Of a DNA stretch of 64,000 nt, positions 1 to 8,098 are shown one piece after another. The notes beneath the pieces are model-generated. The model had not been told where the DNA came from and searched no databases. It worked only from the letters and a program-made list of their open reading frames with translations. Numbering within the stretch: the stretch's first letter is position 1; each line of letters begins with the position of its first letter. Position numbers and translations under genes: made by a program. The stretch comes from Acholoe squamosa (taxonomy: Eukaryota > Annelida > Polychaeta > Phyllodocida > Polynoidae): positions 41,392,002 through 41,456,001 of the forward strand of contig OX439046.1 in the NCBI GenBank assembly GCA_949317995.1, given 5' to 3'.

Positions 1-330
1 AAGAAAACATTCAACAGAGGGTACGAACCTAACTGGACAGAGGAAATATACACAGTGGACGGTGTTTCACCCAAAGGCTACCACCTCAAAGATCTCCTTG
101 GAGAAGAGATAAAAGGAAGCTTCTACGAGCCTGAAGTTCAGAAGGTGCAAGCCCATCACGGAAGACGCTACAACACAGAAAAAATAGTTTAATACAGAGG
201 AAAAGGCAAGAAAAGAGAAGCCTTGATCAAGTGGAAGGGTTATGGAGACAACCCAGCTAACACAACTCTCTTGGCAGAGGGAGAAAACGACGTGAAAAAC
301 AACCTCTGCACTGTGGTAGCTTTATTAAAC
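1..330 (+). pseudogene. Integrase C-terminal tail with chromodomain-like segment (Maverick/F54H12.3-like), broken
   Basis: Reading frame 1 is open from the window edge to a TAA at 190-192, then stays open in the same frame into the next entry. The translated segment has the look of the tail of a retrovirus-like integrase: a small beta-rich part with 'YHLKDLLGEEIKGSFYEPE' (about codons 27-45), then a chromodomain-like stretch with 'REALIKWKGYGDN' (about 215-250). Tails of this type are known from the transposon-derived integrase family annotated F54H12.3-like in invertebrates, which sit next to F54H12.2-like capsid genes. The catalytic core would lie left of the window. The stop falls inside the chromodomain, so the copy is probably inactive, unless splicing or readthrough applies. 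Family assignment rests on remembered motif resemblance, not a search. Confidence 0.6.
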
Positions 331-1428
331 AAACGCAGAAGAGATTTTTTTCCTCTGGGAAAACCAGGAGCCCATAGTGTCTTCAGTAGATCTTCAAGCT
401 CTACATCGAATCTAACAGCCCAATCTGCTTTGAAAAGAGGAGTGAAAATAACGAAGAACCTACGTCATGTCGACCCTGTGGGACCGACTGAAACCATTCC
501 TCCTGCTGGTCCTGAAAGTGAAAGTCCACAAACTCCTGCTGCTGCGCCTGAGACGCCATCTGAAGGATTCACTCCTAACCAACCGACGCCAGAAGAGGAG
601 GAAAAGGAGGAGGAGGAGGATAAGGGGGAACGTGGCACGGCAGGCAGAGAGAAGAGGGAAATATCGCCAGCTGTAGCTGAAGTGATGTCTATGGATGAGA
701 GGGGTAAAAGGTCTCTTTCTTATTTCGAAGAAAATGCCGTCTTCACAGACTCTGCTCATGTTTCTCCTCTGTCTCCCAGTCAGTTACAGGCTGTGAAAAT
801 ATCTACACGCTTCAAAGAAATAAGTAGATTCCTCTCTAAGTATTACTTCAAGGAAGGGAGTACCTACAATATGTTTGCCTTAGAAGGTGTGAACCTGGAA
901 AGCAACTCAGAGTTGATAGGATACTTGAACAGGACCATAAATAAACTACAGAGCATGTTGGTAAGAAAACTAAGAAACTACAGGAAAAACATCAAAGCCA
1001 CCGTGTTTCACTACAACAAATATACAATGAAAAGTGTAGTTTCCTTGCCTCCTGGTGTTGTCATGCAACTCCCAGAAAACTTAGGGAAACAATTAGGTTT
1101 CGACGGAAGTGTTTTCCTAAGTGGTAAGACACAAAGCCCCTACGTGGTAGACCTTCAGAACAAAAGTCGATGTGCTTTCATGTACTCTGACATAGTGAAG
1201 CACAGTCTAGTGGGTGATTCTAAAGCACCCCTTCTGAGGCAAATCAACATAAATCGCTACAACGGTGACATGCAAACCATAAGTTTTCAAAACTTGATAT
1301 ATCTGCCAGTCACTAAAACCACCTTCAGACAGGTAGGCATATACTTAAGAGACAAGACCGGGGAACCAATACCATTTGAAAGCGGATCAATGTCGGTGGT
1401 ACTTGCCTTCAGACCTCTTCTAGGATAG
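331..1428 (+). CDS. Penton-like minor capsid protein (C-terminal single jelly-roll region)
   Basis: This is the 3' part of an open frame running from 223 to 1428 (401 codons with an assumed TTG start). It shares a frame with the integrase tail and no start ATG is evident at its 5' end. Codons after the chromodomain encode a Pro/Glu-rich low-complexity linker (about 480-660). A folded region of about 230 residues follows, ending in 'DKTGEPIPFESG' and 'VVLAFRP'. That ending matches the single jelly-roll, penton-like proteins that accompany F54H12.2-like capsid genes in Maverick and adintovirus-type elements. The stop (1426-1428) is 12 nt before the next ATG, so the three capsid-type frames are packed as in a virus. 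The N-terminal third of the usual penton-like protein is not recognisable, so this may be an internal-deletion fusion with the integrase tail. Confidence 0.55.
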   Translation, partial: KRRRDFFPLGKPGAHSVFSRSSSSTSNLTAQSALKRGVKITKNLRHVDPVGPTETIPPAGPESESPQTPAAAPETPSEGFTPNQPTPEEEEKEEEEDKGERGTAGREKREISPAVAEVMSMDERGKRSLSYFEENAVFTDSAHVSPLSPSQLQAVKISTRFKEISRFLSKYYFKEGSTYNMFALEGVNLESNSELIGYLNRTINKLQSMLVRKLRNYRKNIKATVFHYNKYTMKSVVSLPPGVVMQLPENLGKQLGFDGSVFLSGKTQSPYVVDLQNKSRCAFMYSDIVKHSLVGDSKAPLLRQININRYNGDMQTISFQNLIYLPVTKTTFRQVGIYLRDKTGEPIPFESGSMSVVLAFRPLLG

Positions 1429-1440
1429 GGGTATACAACC

Positions 1441-1911
1441 ATGCTTCACTACTATGGAACCCCTCCCTACCTGGCCCCTAGGGGTCAGTATGCTGAATAC
1501 TACAGAAAATCACAGTTTGGGAACGGCGCATTACCGGCATACGGAGGAAGGGGCAGACAAAGAGGACATGGACTGGGATCGTTAATCAGTGGTTTACTGA
1601 GAGGAGCTGTTCCCCTCTTGAGTACTATAGGACGCTCAGCTGCCAAATCTGCAGGTAAAGCCTTGCTTTCTACAGGAGCTGGAGTGTTGTCAGATGTGGT
1701 AGCAGGAAAAGGTTTCAAGAAAAGTGTAGTTAGGAGAAGTAAAGCAACAGGAAAGGAGTTACTGAAAAGGGCTGCTTCATCTGCTCAAGGATACATAAAA
1801 GGTACATCTGGACATCCTCCAGCCAAACGACGAGCAACCGGCAAGCGTGGAGGACGTAAGGGGCAACGAGGTAAAGGTAGAGGTCAAGGCAGAGGAAACA
1901 CCTTGTTCTAG
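1441..1911 (+). CDS. Basic Gly/Arg/Lys-rich core-like virion protein (adenovirus pX/VI-like)
   Basis: Intact 156-codon frame beginning with ATG at 1441. The N-terminus has a 'PPYLAPRGQ' motif. A Gly-rich stretch 'GHGLGSLISGLLRGAVPLL' (about residues 43-61) follows and would form an amphipathic or membrane-active helix. After that comes 'KSAGKALLSTGAGVLSDVVAG', and finally a strongly basic tail with KRR, RGGRKGQRGKGRGQGRG runs suited to DNA condensation. Small proteins of this design lie between penton-like and hexon-like genes in adintoviruses and related integrated elements and are compared with adenovirus core or membrane-lytic proteins. The frame sits between the penton-like and hexon-like genes, separated from the latter by only 2 nt. 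No frameshift is visible. The functional assignment is by composition and position. Confidence 0.6.
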   Translation: MLHYYGTPPYLAPRGQYAEYYRKSQFGNGALPAYGGRGRQRGHGLGSLISGLLRGAVPLLSTIGRSAAKSAGKALLSTGAGVLSDVVAGKGFKKSVVRRSKATGKELLKRAASSAQGYIKGTSGHPPAKRRATGKRGGRKGQRGKGRGQGRGNTLF

Positions 1912-1913
1912 TC

Positions 1914-3057
1914 ATGAGTCTCATTCATCCGAAGGGTCAGGTATGTGCAGTAGGAGAACTAGATCTACACGCCTTACCTGTCACTCAAAAGGACATTTTA
2001 AAGTGTCAAGTAATAACCAAGACTACCAACAATGCCCTCACTCCACACACTGAAACTTTTGACTTCACCTTCGAACCAAGCAACCTGTACACAGACCTCT
2101 CAGAAACTAAGATGTACATGGAACTGGAAGCCGTGGCGGCCGATGGAACAACTCACCTTGCTGTCGAGATAGAAGCTGCTCCAGTCAACAACTTGGCACA
2201 CGCTCTCTTTGCATCCTGTCAGTTGCTCATAAATGGAGAGAAAGTCACCGGCAACAACGAAGACTATGGTCTCAAGGCCTACATTTTGGACACAATTTGC
2301 TGCAACAAAGAAGACAAAGAGACTCAGCTGAAAGGATGTCAAAAGTACATGAAAGACACCTGTGGACACATGATTACAAGAGGGGGCGCCAATGCAGGAT
2401 GGACGGCACGGAGAGCAGAATTCAGTGCCCGCAACAAATACGCCTTAGTCATGAGGCCCCACCTGGATTTGATTAAACAGTGCAAGGTACTGCCTCCAAA
2501 CTGTGAAATCAAGTTCATCTTCGAAAAAAATCAAAACTACTGGATCAAAATCACCAAAGCTGAAATGTCACTTCTCCAAAAAAGTGTCGACGACGAGGTG
2601 GTGAAAACTCACGTCAGCAGTGTGAGGAACCCACATTGGGGACCTTTCAACTATCACATAGCCAGGTGTAAAGTCACTAAACACACTTTGGATGGTGGCT
2701 CACAAGACTACAGTTGGACTCAACCTGACACTACTCAAATCCCCATCAGGATAGTCTTGTGTATGATAAAGGAAACAGCAGCTGCTGGGACTAAGATGGA
2801 AAATCCTTTCAACTGCAGACATTTCAGCGTGAAGGAAATTTACGTGAGATATGACGATCAGAAGTTTGAGTTGAAGACTGACTTCGAAACAGGCAACTGC
2901 ATCAGAGCCTACAGTCAAATGTTCACAGACAGTGGGTTGTCGGCTTTGGGGCAAGACTGTGGCATAAGATTTCAAAGGTGGGTATTCCTTCTTTGTTTTC
3001 GACCTCACCCCAGACAGAGCACCTGAAGACAGTCGTATAAATCTCATCTCTTATTAA
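1914..3057 (+). pseudogene. Hexon-like major capsid protein (F54H12.2-like), frameshifted and truncated at the 3' end
   Basis: ATG at 1914 directly follows the TAG of the core-like gene (1909-1911). The frame runs to 3026 (370 codons) and encodes a soluble, beta-rich protein with features of the F54H12.2-like family: an N-terminal 'MSLIHPKG' start, a central 'AEFSARNKYALVMRPHLDL', and 'RNPHWGPFNYHIARC'. These proteins are regarded as double jelly-roll major capsid homologues of Maverick/adintovirus elements. Near 2975 the likely frame jumps from frame 3 to frame 1. The frame-1 continuation is open to a TAA at 3055-3057 and contains 'FFVFDLTPDRAPEDS', typical of the family's C-terminal part. 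The usual last 40-50 residues are missing, so the copy is both frameshifted and cut short. Confidence 0.65.
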
Positions 3058-3082
3058 CATTGTGCAATACACCTTCATACGT

Positions 3083-3322
3083 AGGTCATACGTTTTGCTA
3101 GTAGGTTAGTAGGTCACTTCCGGTTTGCAAGTAGGTCAACCCTAGGTATTGCGCAATTCTCTTAATTTATGCAACTAGGTCAGGTCACTAGGTCAAATGG
3201 AATCCAGCTCTCTGATTGGTCGAAAAAACTAGGTCATGACCTTATGAGTCACTTCCTGTGAAATCCAGCCCTCTGATTGGCTGAAATTAGGTCACTTCCG
3301 GTCTACCAGTAGGTCATGACCT
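3083..3322. promoter_or_regulatory. Cluster of AGGTCA nuclear-receptor-type half-sites
   Basis: AGGTCA occurs on the plus strand at 3083, 3111, 3133, 3177, 3182, 3190, 3231, 3289 and 3311. The copies at 3231-3242 and 3311-3322 are perfect AGGTCATGACCT palindromes, so there are 11 half-sites in 240 bp. Two copies of a 20-nt block ending CTCTGATTGG (3201-3220 and 3261-3280) add inverted CCAAT boxes. The segment lies between the capsid genes (+) and the polymerase remnant (-). It could be a degenerate tandem repeat of the virus-like element rather than a working receptor element. Confidence 0.5.
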
Positions 3323-3989
3323 AGTTAGTAGCTAATCCATTGCGCTCAGTTTGCATGTATATACTACTGCTCTGGCTTAAGATGATTTGTACCGCTTCCT
3401 CATGCAGTTATGCTGCCGGTCCTCCTACCCTTTTGGATGTTGTTGGATGGCCTACAGAAGAAGGCCTACTTCGAGAGACTGGGAGGGAGTAATTTATTGG
3501 GTGATTTTGAGGGCAAAAAACTAATTAGAAGGAATTGCAGACTTTGGGTTTTGAATGGTAGCATGATTGTTCTAATTTGTGGAGAGGTAGTGACAAAGGA
3601 AATGATAGATGTAGGCATCTAACACGACGACACATGTTTGTTTAAAGAATTTAATATAGATCTACAATACTAGATCCTGATCACGGACACACCCTATATT
3701 CGCACCCACGGCTGGATGAATTAGTGTTGCAATCAATAGCTAATTGACTGCCAAACAAATAGTGTTATATAGCATATGCACACGTCTCCTTGACCAAAAT
3801 CTTCATAAATGATAGGATAAGCTTGTCATAGATAGGTCAAAATGTCATCCTTCTGACCTGGAATACGCAAAAAGGATAAAGTGAATAGTAAGTTTATTTG
3901 CCTCTTTGGGAACTGAACTTTGGTCTAAAATATGGGATAAACAAGGGGTGCCCCCCCTGCTTTTCAAAATCCTGGTTCCACCACTGCAT
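3323..3989. other. No recognised gene
   Basis: A 70-codon frame at 3410-3622 (+) has no recognisable family features. The rest is ordinary AT-rich DNA. The minus-strand frame entering from the polymerase remnant fades out here. Confidence 0.4.
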
Positions 3990-4640
3990 TGGTGTTTGAG
4001 TTTTGAAAGCTGACCTGTTGACTGCAGACTGCTCGAAAGTCGTTTTCTCTGCGGTGTACCACATAGTAGCCTGAGCAGTGCGCTTCCCCCATACACTTCA
4101 GATAGAGGATGTTGGCATCCATGCCTAAGATGTGTCTGCACACCTTGCTTTCCGCCCCATATTTTCTGTCCCTTACTCATGTGGTGTCTGTGAAATATGA
4201 TGGAAGGACCTCTGAAGGGGTTCCTCCTCAGCAAGTCGTGCACGTCCTTTTCTTGCGCGCCCAACAGAACGTACGGTGCAGCGTTAGGAGAAGTGTTTTC
4301 AAAAAAAGGAACTTCAAGGTGAGACAGGCAAGGTCAAGCCGTCTTTGAACATGTCTACACCTCGCTCTATGAAAAACTTTTTTTTTCATTGACGGCTTCC
4401 ACAAAGGGAGCCACGTCCAAATTGTTATAATACATCAAGTAGTCCCCATGGACTGCATCTTGTGTTCAGACCACGCGTGTTGGCAAGTTTCATACTCCTC
4501 GCGCGGTATACACGAGCCCATCAGAGAACTGTAGAAAGCTGCTCTGGGCAGCAGTTGTTTGTTTTCCAACTTTCGCACATCGTCCATTCAAAGTCCATAT
4601 TCAAGATGCTGTCTGTGGACCAGCAGAGTGCAAAGAACAA
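3990..4640 (-). pseudogene. Family-B (protein-primed type) DNA polymerase fragment, Maverick/adintovirus-like, frameshifted
   Basis: Read on the minus strand in more than one frame, this region carries an ordered series of motifs seen in PolB of Maverick/Polinton and related elements. Near 4436-4395 is a 'YYNNLDVAPF' motif. About 4370-4333 has 'GVDMFKDG'. About 4225-4190 has 'FRGPSIIFHRHH'. 4125-4111 has 'GMDAN', followed in frame by 'YL', the motif II aspartate region. At least two frame changes separate these blocks (between about 4340 and 4264, and near 4150), and the N-terminal exonuclease end and the C-terminal YxDTD palm are absent, so it is a relic. A solo LTR lies directly 5' of it. 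It is convergent with the capsid block and could derive from the same insertion. Confidence 0.6.
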
Positions 4641-4680
4641 CTTTGCAGTTACCACTGCTAAATAATCTGTACCATATCAG

Positions 4681-5045
4681 TGTAATGGTTCGTATCGACT
4701 TATATGTTGGGTGGCTCGTTGGCTCACTTATCACTAGAGATACCAACACAACACGAGTAGTTCGGGTTGGGCAAAGCCCCAGATACCCCTACCTCTCGGG
4801 TAGGACTTTATTTAATGTTTCAACAGGTTATACTGAGCGTCTTGACTGGACCACGTCCAGTCCCCTTCTGCCGCTCGCCCGGCTTCTTAGTAGAAGCTGG
4901 ACGCGAGGCATGGTGCTGCCCCCTCTTGTACCAACGGGGTATCGCAAAGCGACACCTAGCTGGCATAGAAGGAACAAGCACCACACGAACACGTCTCTCG
5001 GATGAACGGCACTAATATATATATACAACTATGCCGGCCCCTACA
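4681..5045 (-). mobile_element. Solo LTR of a Gypsy element (element 2 family)
   Basis: The 365-bp sequence starts TGTAATGG and ends CCCCTACA on the plus strand, and aligns along its length with the LTRs of element 2 (21030-21385 and 28484-28839). Shared landmarks are the TTTATT block, GGTCCAGTCCCCTTCTGCCG-like words, and the TATATATACAAC box near the right end. It is flanked by a perfect 4-bp target duplication, TCAG at 4677-4680 and 5046-5049. The TATA box and polyadenylation signal read on the minus strand, so the element was oriented minus. No internal sequence remains, indicating LTR-LTR recombination. Confidence 0.9.
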
Positions 5046-5049
5046 TCAG

Positions 5050-6050
5050 TGTTTGTGATGTATGCAGGATATACTAAGCATCCTCTTTCTTATGATACTA
5101 GGCCATTGTCAGGGTGATTTACTACTTCCTTTTCCATGAATTACTCCTCACTTTCAGGGCAAAAGATACAGTAGCATTGTCCAAAAGACAACACTTAGCT
5201 CAGGGAGATACTAGAAGGTTAACTCAGGGCTTGGTTTTAGGCAGTTTAGTTAAAGCTGGTATAAAAGCTAATATAGTGTGGTTTGATATGTATTTCAGAG
5301 GATTATATACCCCTTCCCAAGTCATAGGGTGCCACTTATTATGGCACGATAAACTCATTATGTGCACATCATTGGAACATAGTGTACTATAGAAATGTAA
5401 GGGAAAGCCATTCCCGAGGTTGGCGTGCAGAAAAGAGGAGCCTTTCTGCACGCCCCTGTTCTGCACGCCCCACAGCTAGATAAATGTGTGTTTTGGTCGA
5501 TTTTACCCTGTAAAACCATGAAATATATACAGAGTTTCACTGTAAAGTGTCTCCACTCCCAGTTTCTTCACTTGTTGGTGTTTGGGGGTTAATTTAGTAT
5601 CAGCTGGTCTATCCTCTTTGGTGGGAAGGGAAACCACTTGGTTAATAAGTTCTAGTCACAGCCTCATGGTAGCAGCACTGAGTGGTGTCTGCTTTGCTGG
5701 CAGGCATCCAGATTGAATTCACCACCATTATAGAATACTCTGCTTCATGGCTTCAGATGGAGCCACTGTGCTGGTACAATCAAGACTGCTTGTTGACATG
5801 AATAAAATGCTGGAAGCATTTCATTTCTACACACATATATGCTTGAATTTGACAGGGTTATAATGCACTGAATAGATTAAGATTTTGGCAGGACACTTTC
5901 ACAAGTGGGGTGATGATAAATATGCAGAAATTGGAAAATCAATATATTTCATATCTTGTCCCAGCTTTAAGTGCTGTTCTACAATATGATATCCTCGCCT
6001 ATGTAGCACACCCTCAACTTTAGCTGCCAATATTTAGCTGTATATCATAT
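5050..6050. other. No gene seen; contains one perfect hairpin
   Basis: Short frames here have no family features. The only structure is a perfect 12-bp inverted repeat at 5422-5433 and 5443-5454 (GGCGTGCAGAAA with a 9-nt loop), followed by a third partial copy of its right arm at about 5459-5471. Confidence 0.4.
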
Positions 6051-6059
6051 AAATTAGAA

Positions 6060-6620
6060 GTTGCTAGGCAAAAGCTGCTGTTGGTAGGCAGCTGCACAAC
6101 AAATCCCAACATCTTCCTTGGTTCCATTTTAGGGTGTGGGTATCATCAGATCAATGTCTTGGAAAGGGCCTGTTGGTAGGTAAAAGTAGCCAGTGCTAGG
6201 TAACTGTGTCTAAGCAACAAATAAAAAGCTTCTGCATTTTCCTTAGGCCCATTTTAAGGGAGGTGGGCAGGTACCATCAAAATTCCACTCTAAATTAGTG
6301 TATTAACCTTCTCAGTATCATATCTATACAAAGTTGCTTCCTTACTGTTGAATCCTTAACTCATTCCAAGTGTAGTTCATTTCTTATAGCAAAAAATGCC
6401 TGTTGCTATGCAAAAGGCAGATGTGTGTCCTAGCAACAAATAGAATGCTTCAGCATGTTGCTTGGGTCCATTTTAGGGGGCTAGATACCATCAGAAATTC
6501 AATTGATAAATGTCTCAGAAAGGGCCCGTTGCTATGTAAAAGTGGCTGTTGCAACAAATAGAAGGCATCAGCATTTTCCTTGGTTCCATTTAAGGGGGGT
6601 AGGTACCATCAGAATTTCTA
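6060..6620. repeat. Degenerate ~120-bp tandem repeat
   Basis: Marker words recur at 6116, 6242, 6460 and 6579: CTTGGTTCCATTTTAGGG, then a run ending ACCATCAGAA, then GGGCCTGTTGCTATG-like and CAACAAATAGAA-like words. Spacings of about 126, 218 and 119 fit four to five copies of a ~120-bp unit. No coding potential is seen. Confidence 0.55.
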
Positions 6621-6859
6621 TAACATCAATATTAGAGTAAGAAAAGATGGGTTTGTATGTTTTCCTACCCTAAAAAAGAGACCTATGATTTGAAGAGATG
6701 ATTGCATAGAAGTACAGATTTCTAGGTGCCTGAGTTCACACCCACCACGTCACTTTTCCATATCCAGACAGATCAGACAAAATAAAAAACCATGTTGTAG
6801 CTTTCAGGAATCCTATGAGTTAAATGACCCCTGAGGACCCCCTTTGCTGCTCCTCTATT

Positions 6860-7015
6860 AGAACAGAAAAGGTTATTAAACTCAACCTGAATCCAACAGT
6901 AAAACTATTACCAATCTCTGTGATTTAGGCAGTGGTAAGGCATTTGGAATGCAATTGACTAAATTGCAGAGCTATTTGAGTCCTAAATCGTTGTGTGGGG
7001 TTTGACCTTACACTG
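6860..7015. repeat. Dispersed repeat copy (family R1)
   Basis: The segment starting CAACCTGAATCCAACA and ending with TCCTAAATCG and a GACCTTA word recurs at 29760-29813 plus 30588-30665, where a 774-bp stretch separates the two halves. Related flanking sequence (CTTCTTTATGTAGG) occurs at about 20126-20190 and 30672-30740. No open frame is apparent. Confidence 0.5.
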
Positions 7016-7112
7016 CAAATAAGGTTTTTGCAAACACAATATCCTCCTTAACACATGTGAAGTTTCTTTTTTAAATTAGATTTTTAGCTAAAGTGTTTAA
7101 ACTATACAGTTG

Positions 7113-7637
7113 TAGTGTTCCCTAAACCCACATAGATTGTATTCTAATAAAGAAAGACAATGACACACTACTTCAGGTTCCAGCTAGTTCTTTATTCGTC
7201 TCTCTTATACACCAGTAGACAAGATTCGACGTTAGTCAAATTATAGCACCAGAGCCGTCTCGGCTATTAACAATCAACAATACTCTAGAGCAAGCTCTGT
7301 CGAGTTAAGACATGTATGGTATCGACAGCCGTCGATACAAACCGTTAGGGTGTAATTTACTTCACTCTCCCCTAGGCGCAAGCGCCGCTAGGGAGGGAAA
7401 CAAACTATCAGGATCAGTAGAACTGGACACTACAGTGGCCAGTCAAGGACTGAAACCAGGGAGACGACAAGACTCCCCTTTTATAGTAGTGGAGGGATCC
7501 ATGTGACATGATATAAATAACTTTGGATCTGGTCTTAGAACCGGGCACCTCGACGTGTATCCAGTAATACCTCGGTATGGATGGGTGAGCATACTATAGC
7601 TCTCGACGGTGGTCGAACGTCGTAACCGACCGCCACA
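7113..7637 (-). repeat. 3' LTR of element 1
   Basis: The right edge is set by CCGCCACA followed by a polypurine tract (ACCCCCTCCT on plus, AGGAGGGGG on minus). The left edge TGTAGTGTTCCC resembles the TGTANNGG starts of the other LTRs here, but TGACACAC at 7161 is a possible alternative. A TTTATT block at 7191 (AATAAA on minus) and CCTTTTATAG near 7480 (a TATA box on minus) fit LTR layout. An open frame of 64 codons inside it is incidental. Confidence 0.55.
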
Positions 7638-8098
7638 CTACCCCCTCCTAGACTTCATATACAATAAGTAATAAAGTCTAAACATTAACAAGAGTTCAAG
7701 GTTGAGCGACATATGTTATAGTATGAACAGGTTAATACACAATGGGTGACTATGAGAGTCACCTTTCGACAAAAGTTATATATATAAACAGTGTAGTGAT
7801 TAATTCACATATCACAGCTAGTAGCCGGGTATCCATCCCACCAGCGATGGAAGCCACCTTTCAGGTGTCCGTCGAACAAAGGGGCCGAGGAAAAAATGGT
7901 ATCACCAGGTTTTAAGACTAACCAGGGTGATATCGGTTCCACTTTTGCTTTGTTGAGACCGGTGCTTCAGGGGTCGGGGTTTAAGTTTGTAGTCTTCGTT
8001 TCATGGTCCAGGGGCATTCCTGGATGGTGCAGGCTGCACACCGCCGTCCAAGAGCTCAGAAAAAAATTCTGAGCCTCCTCGGGGGATCCCCATCCTGC
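7638..8098 (-). other. 3' untranslated region of element 1
   Basis: This lies between the polypurine tract and the last ORF3 remnant. It is AT-rich at its left half and has no frame resembling known proteins. Confidence 0.5.
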
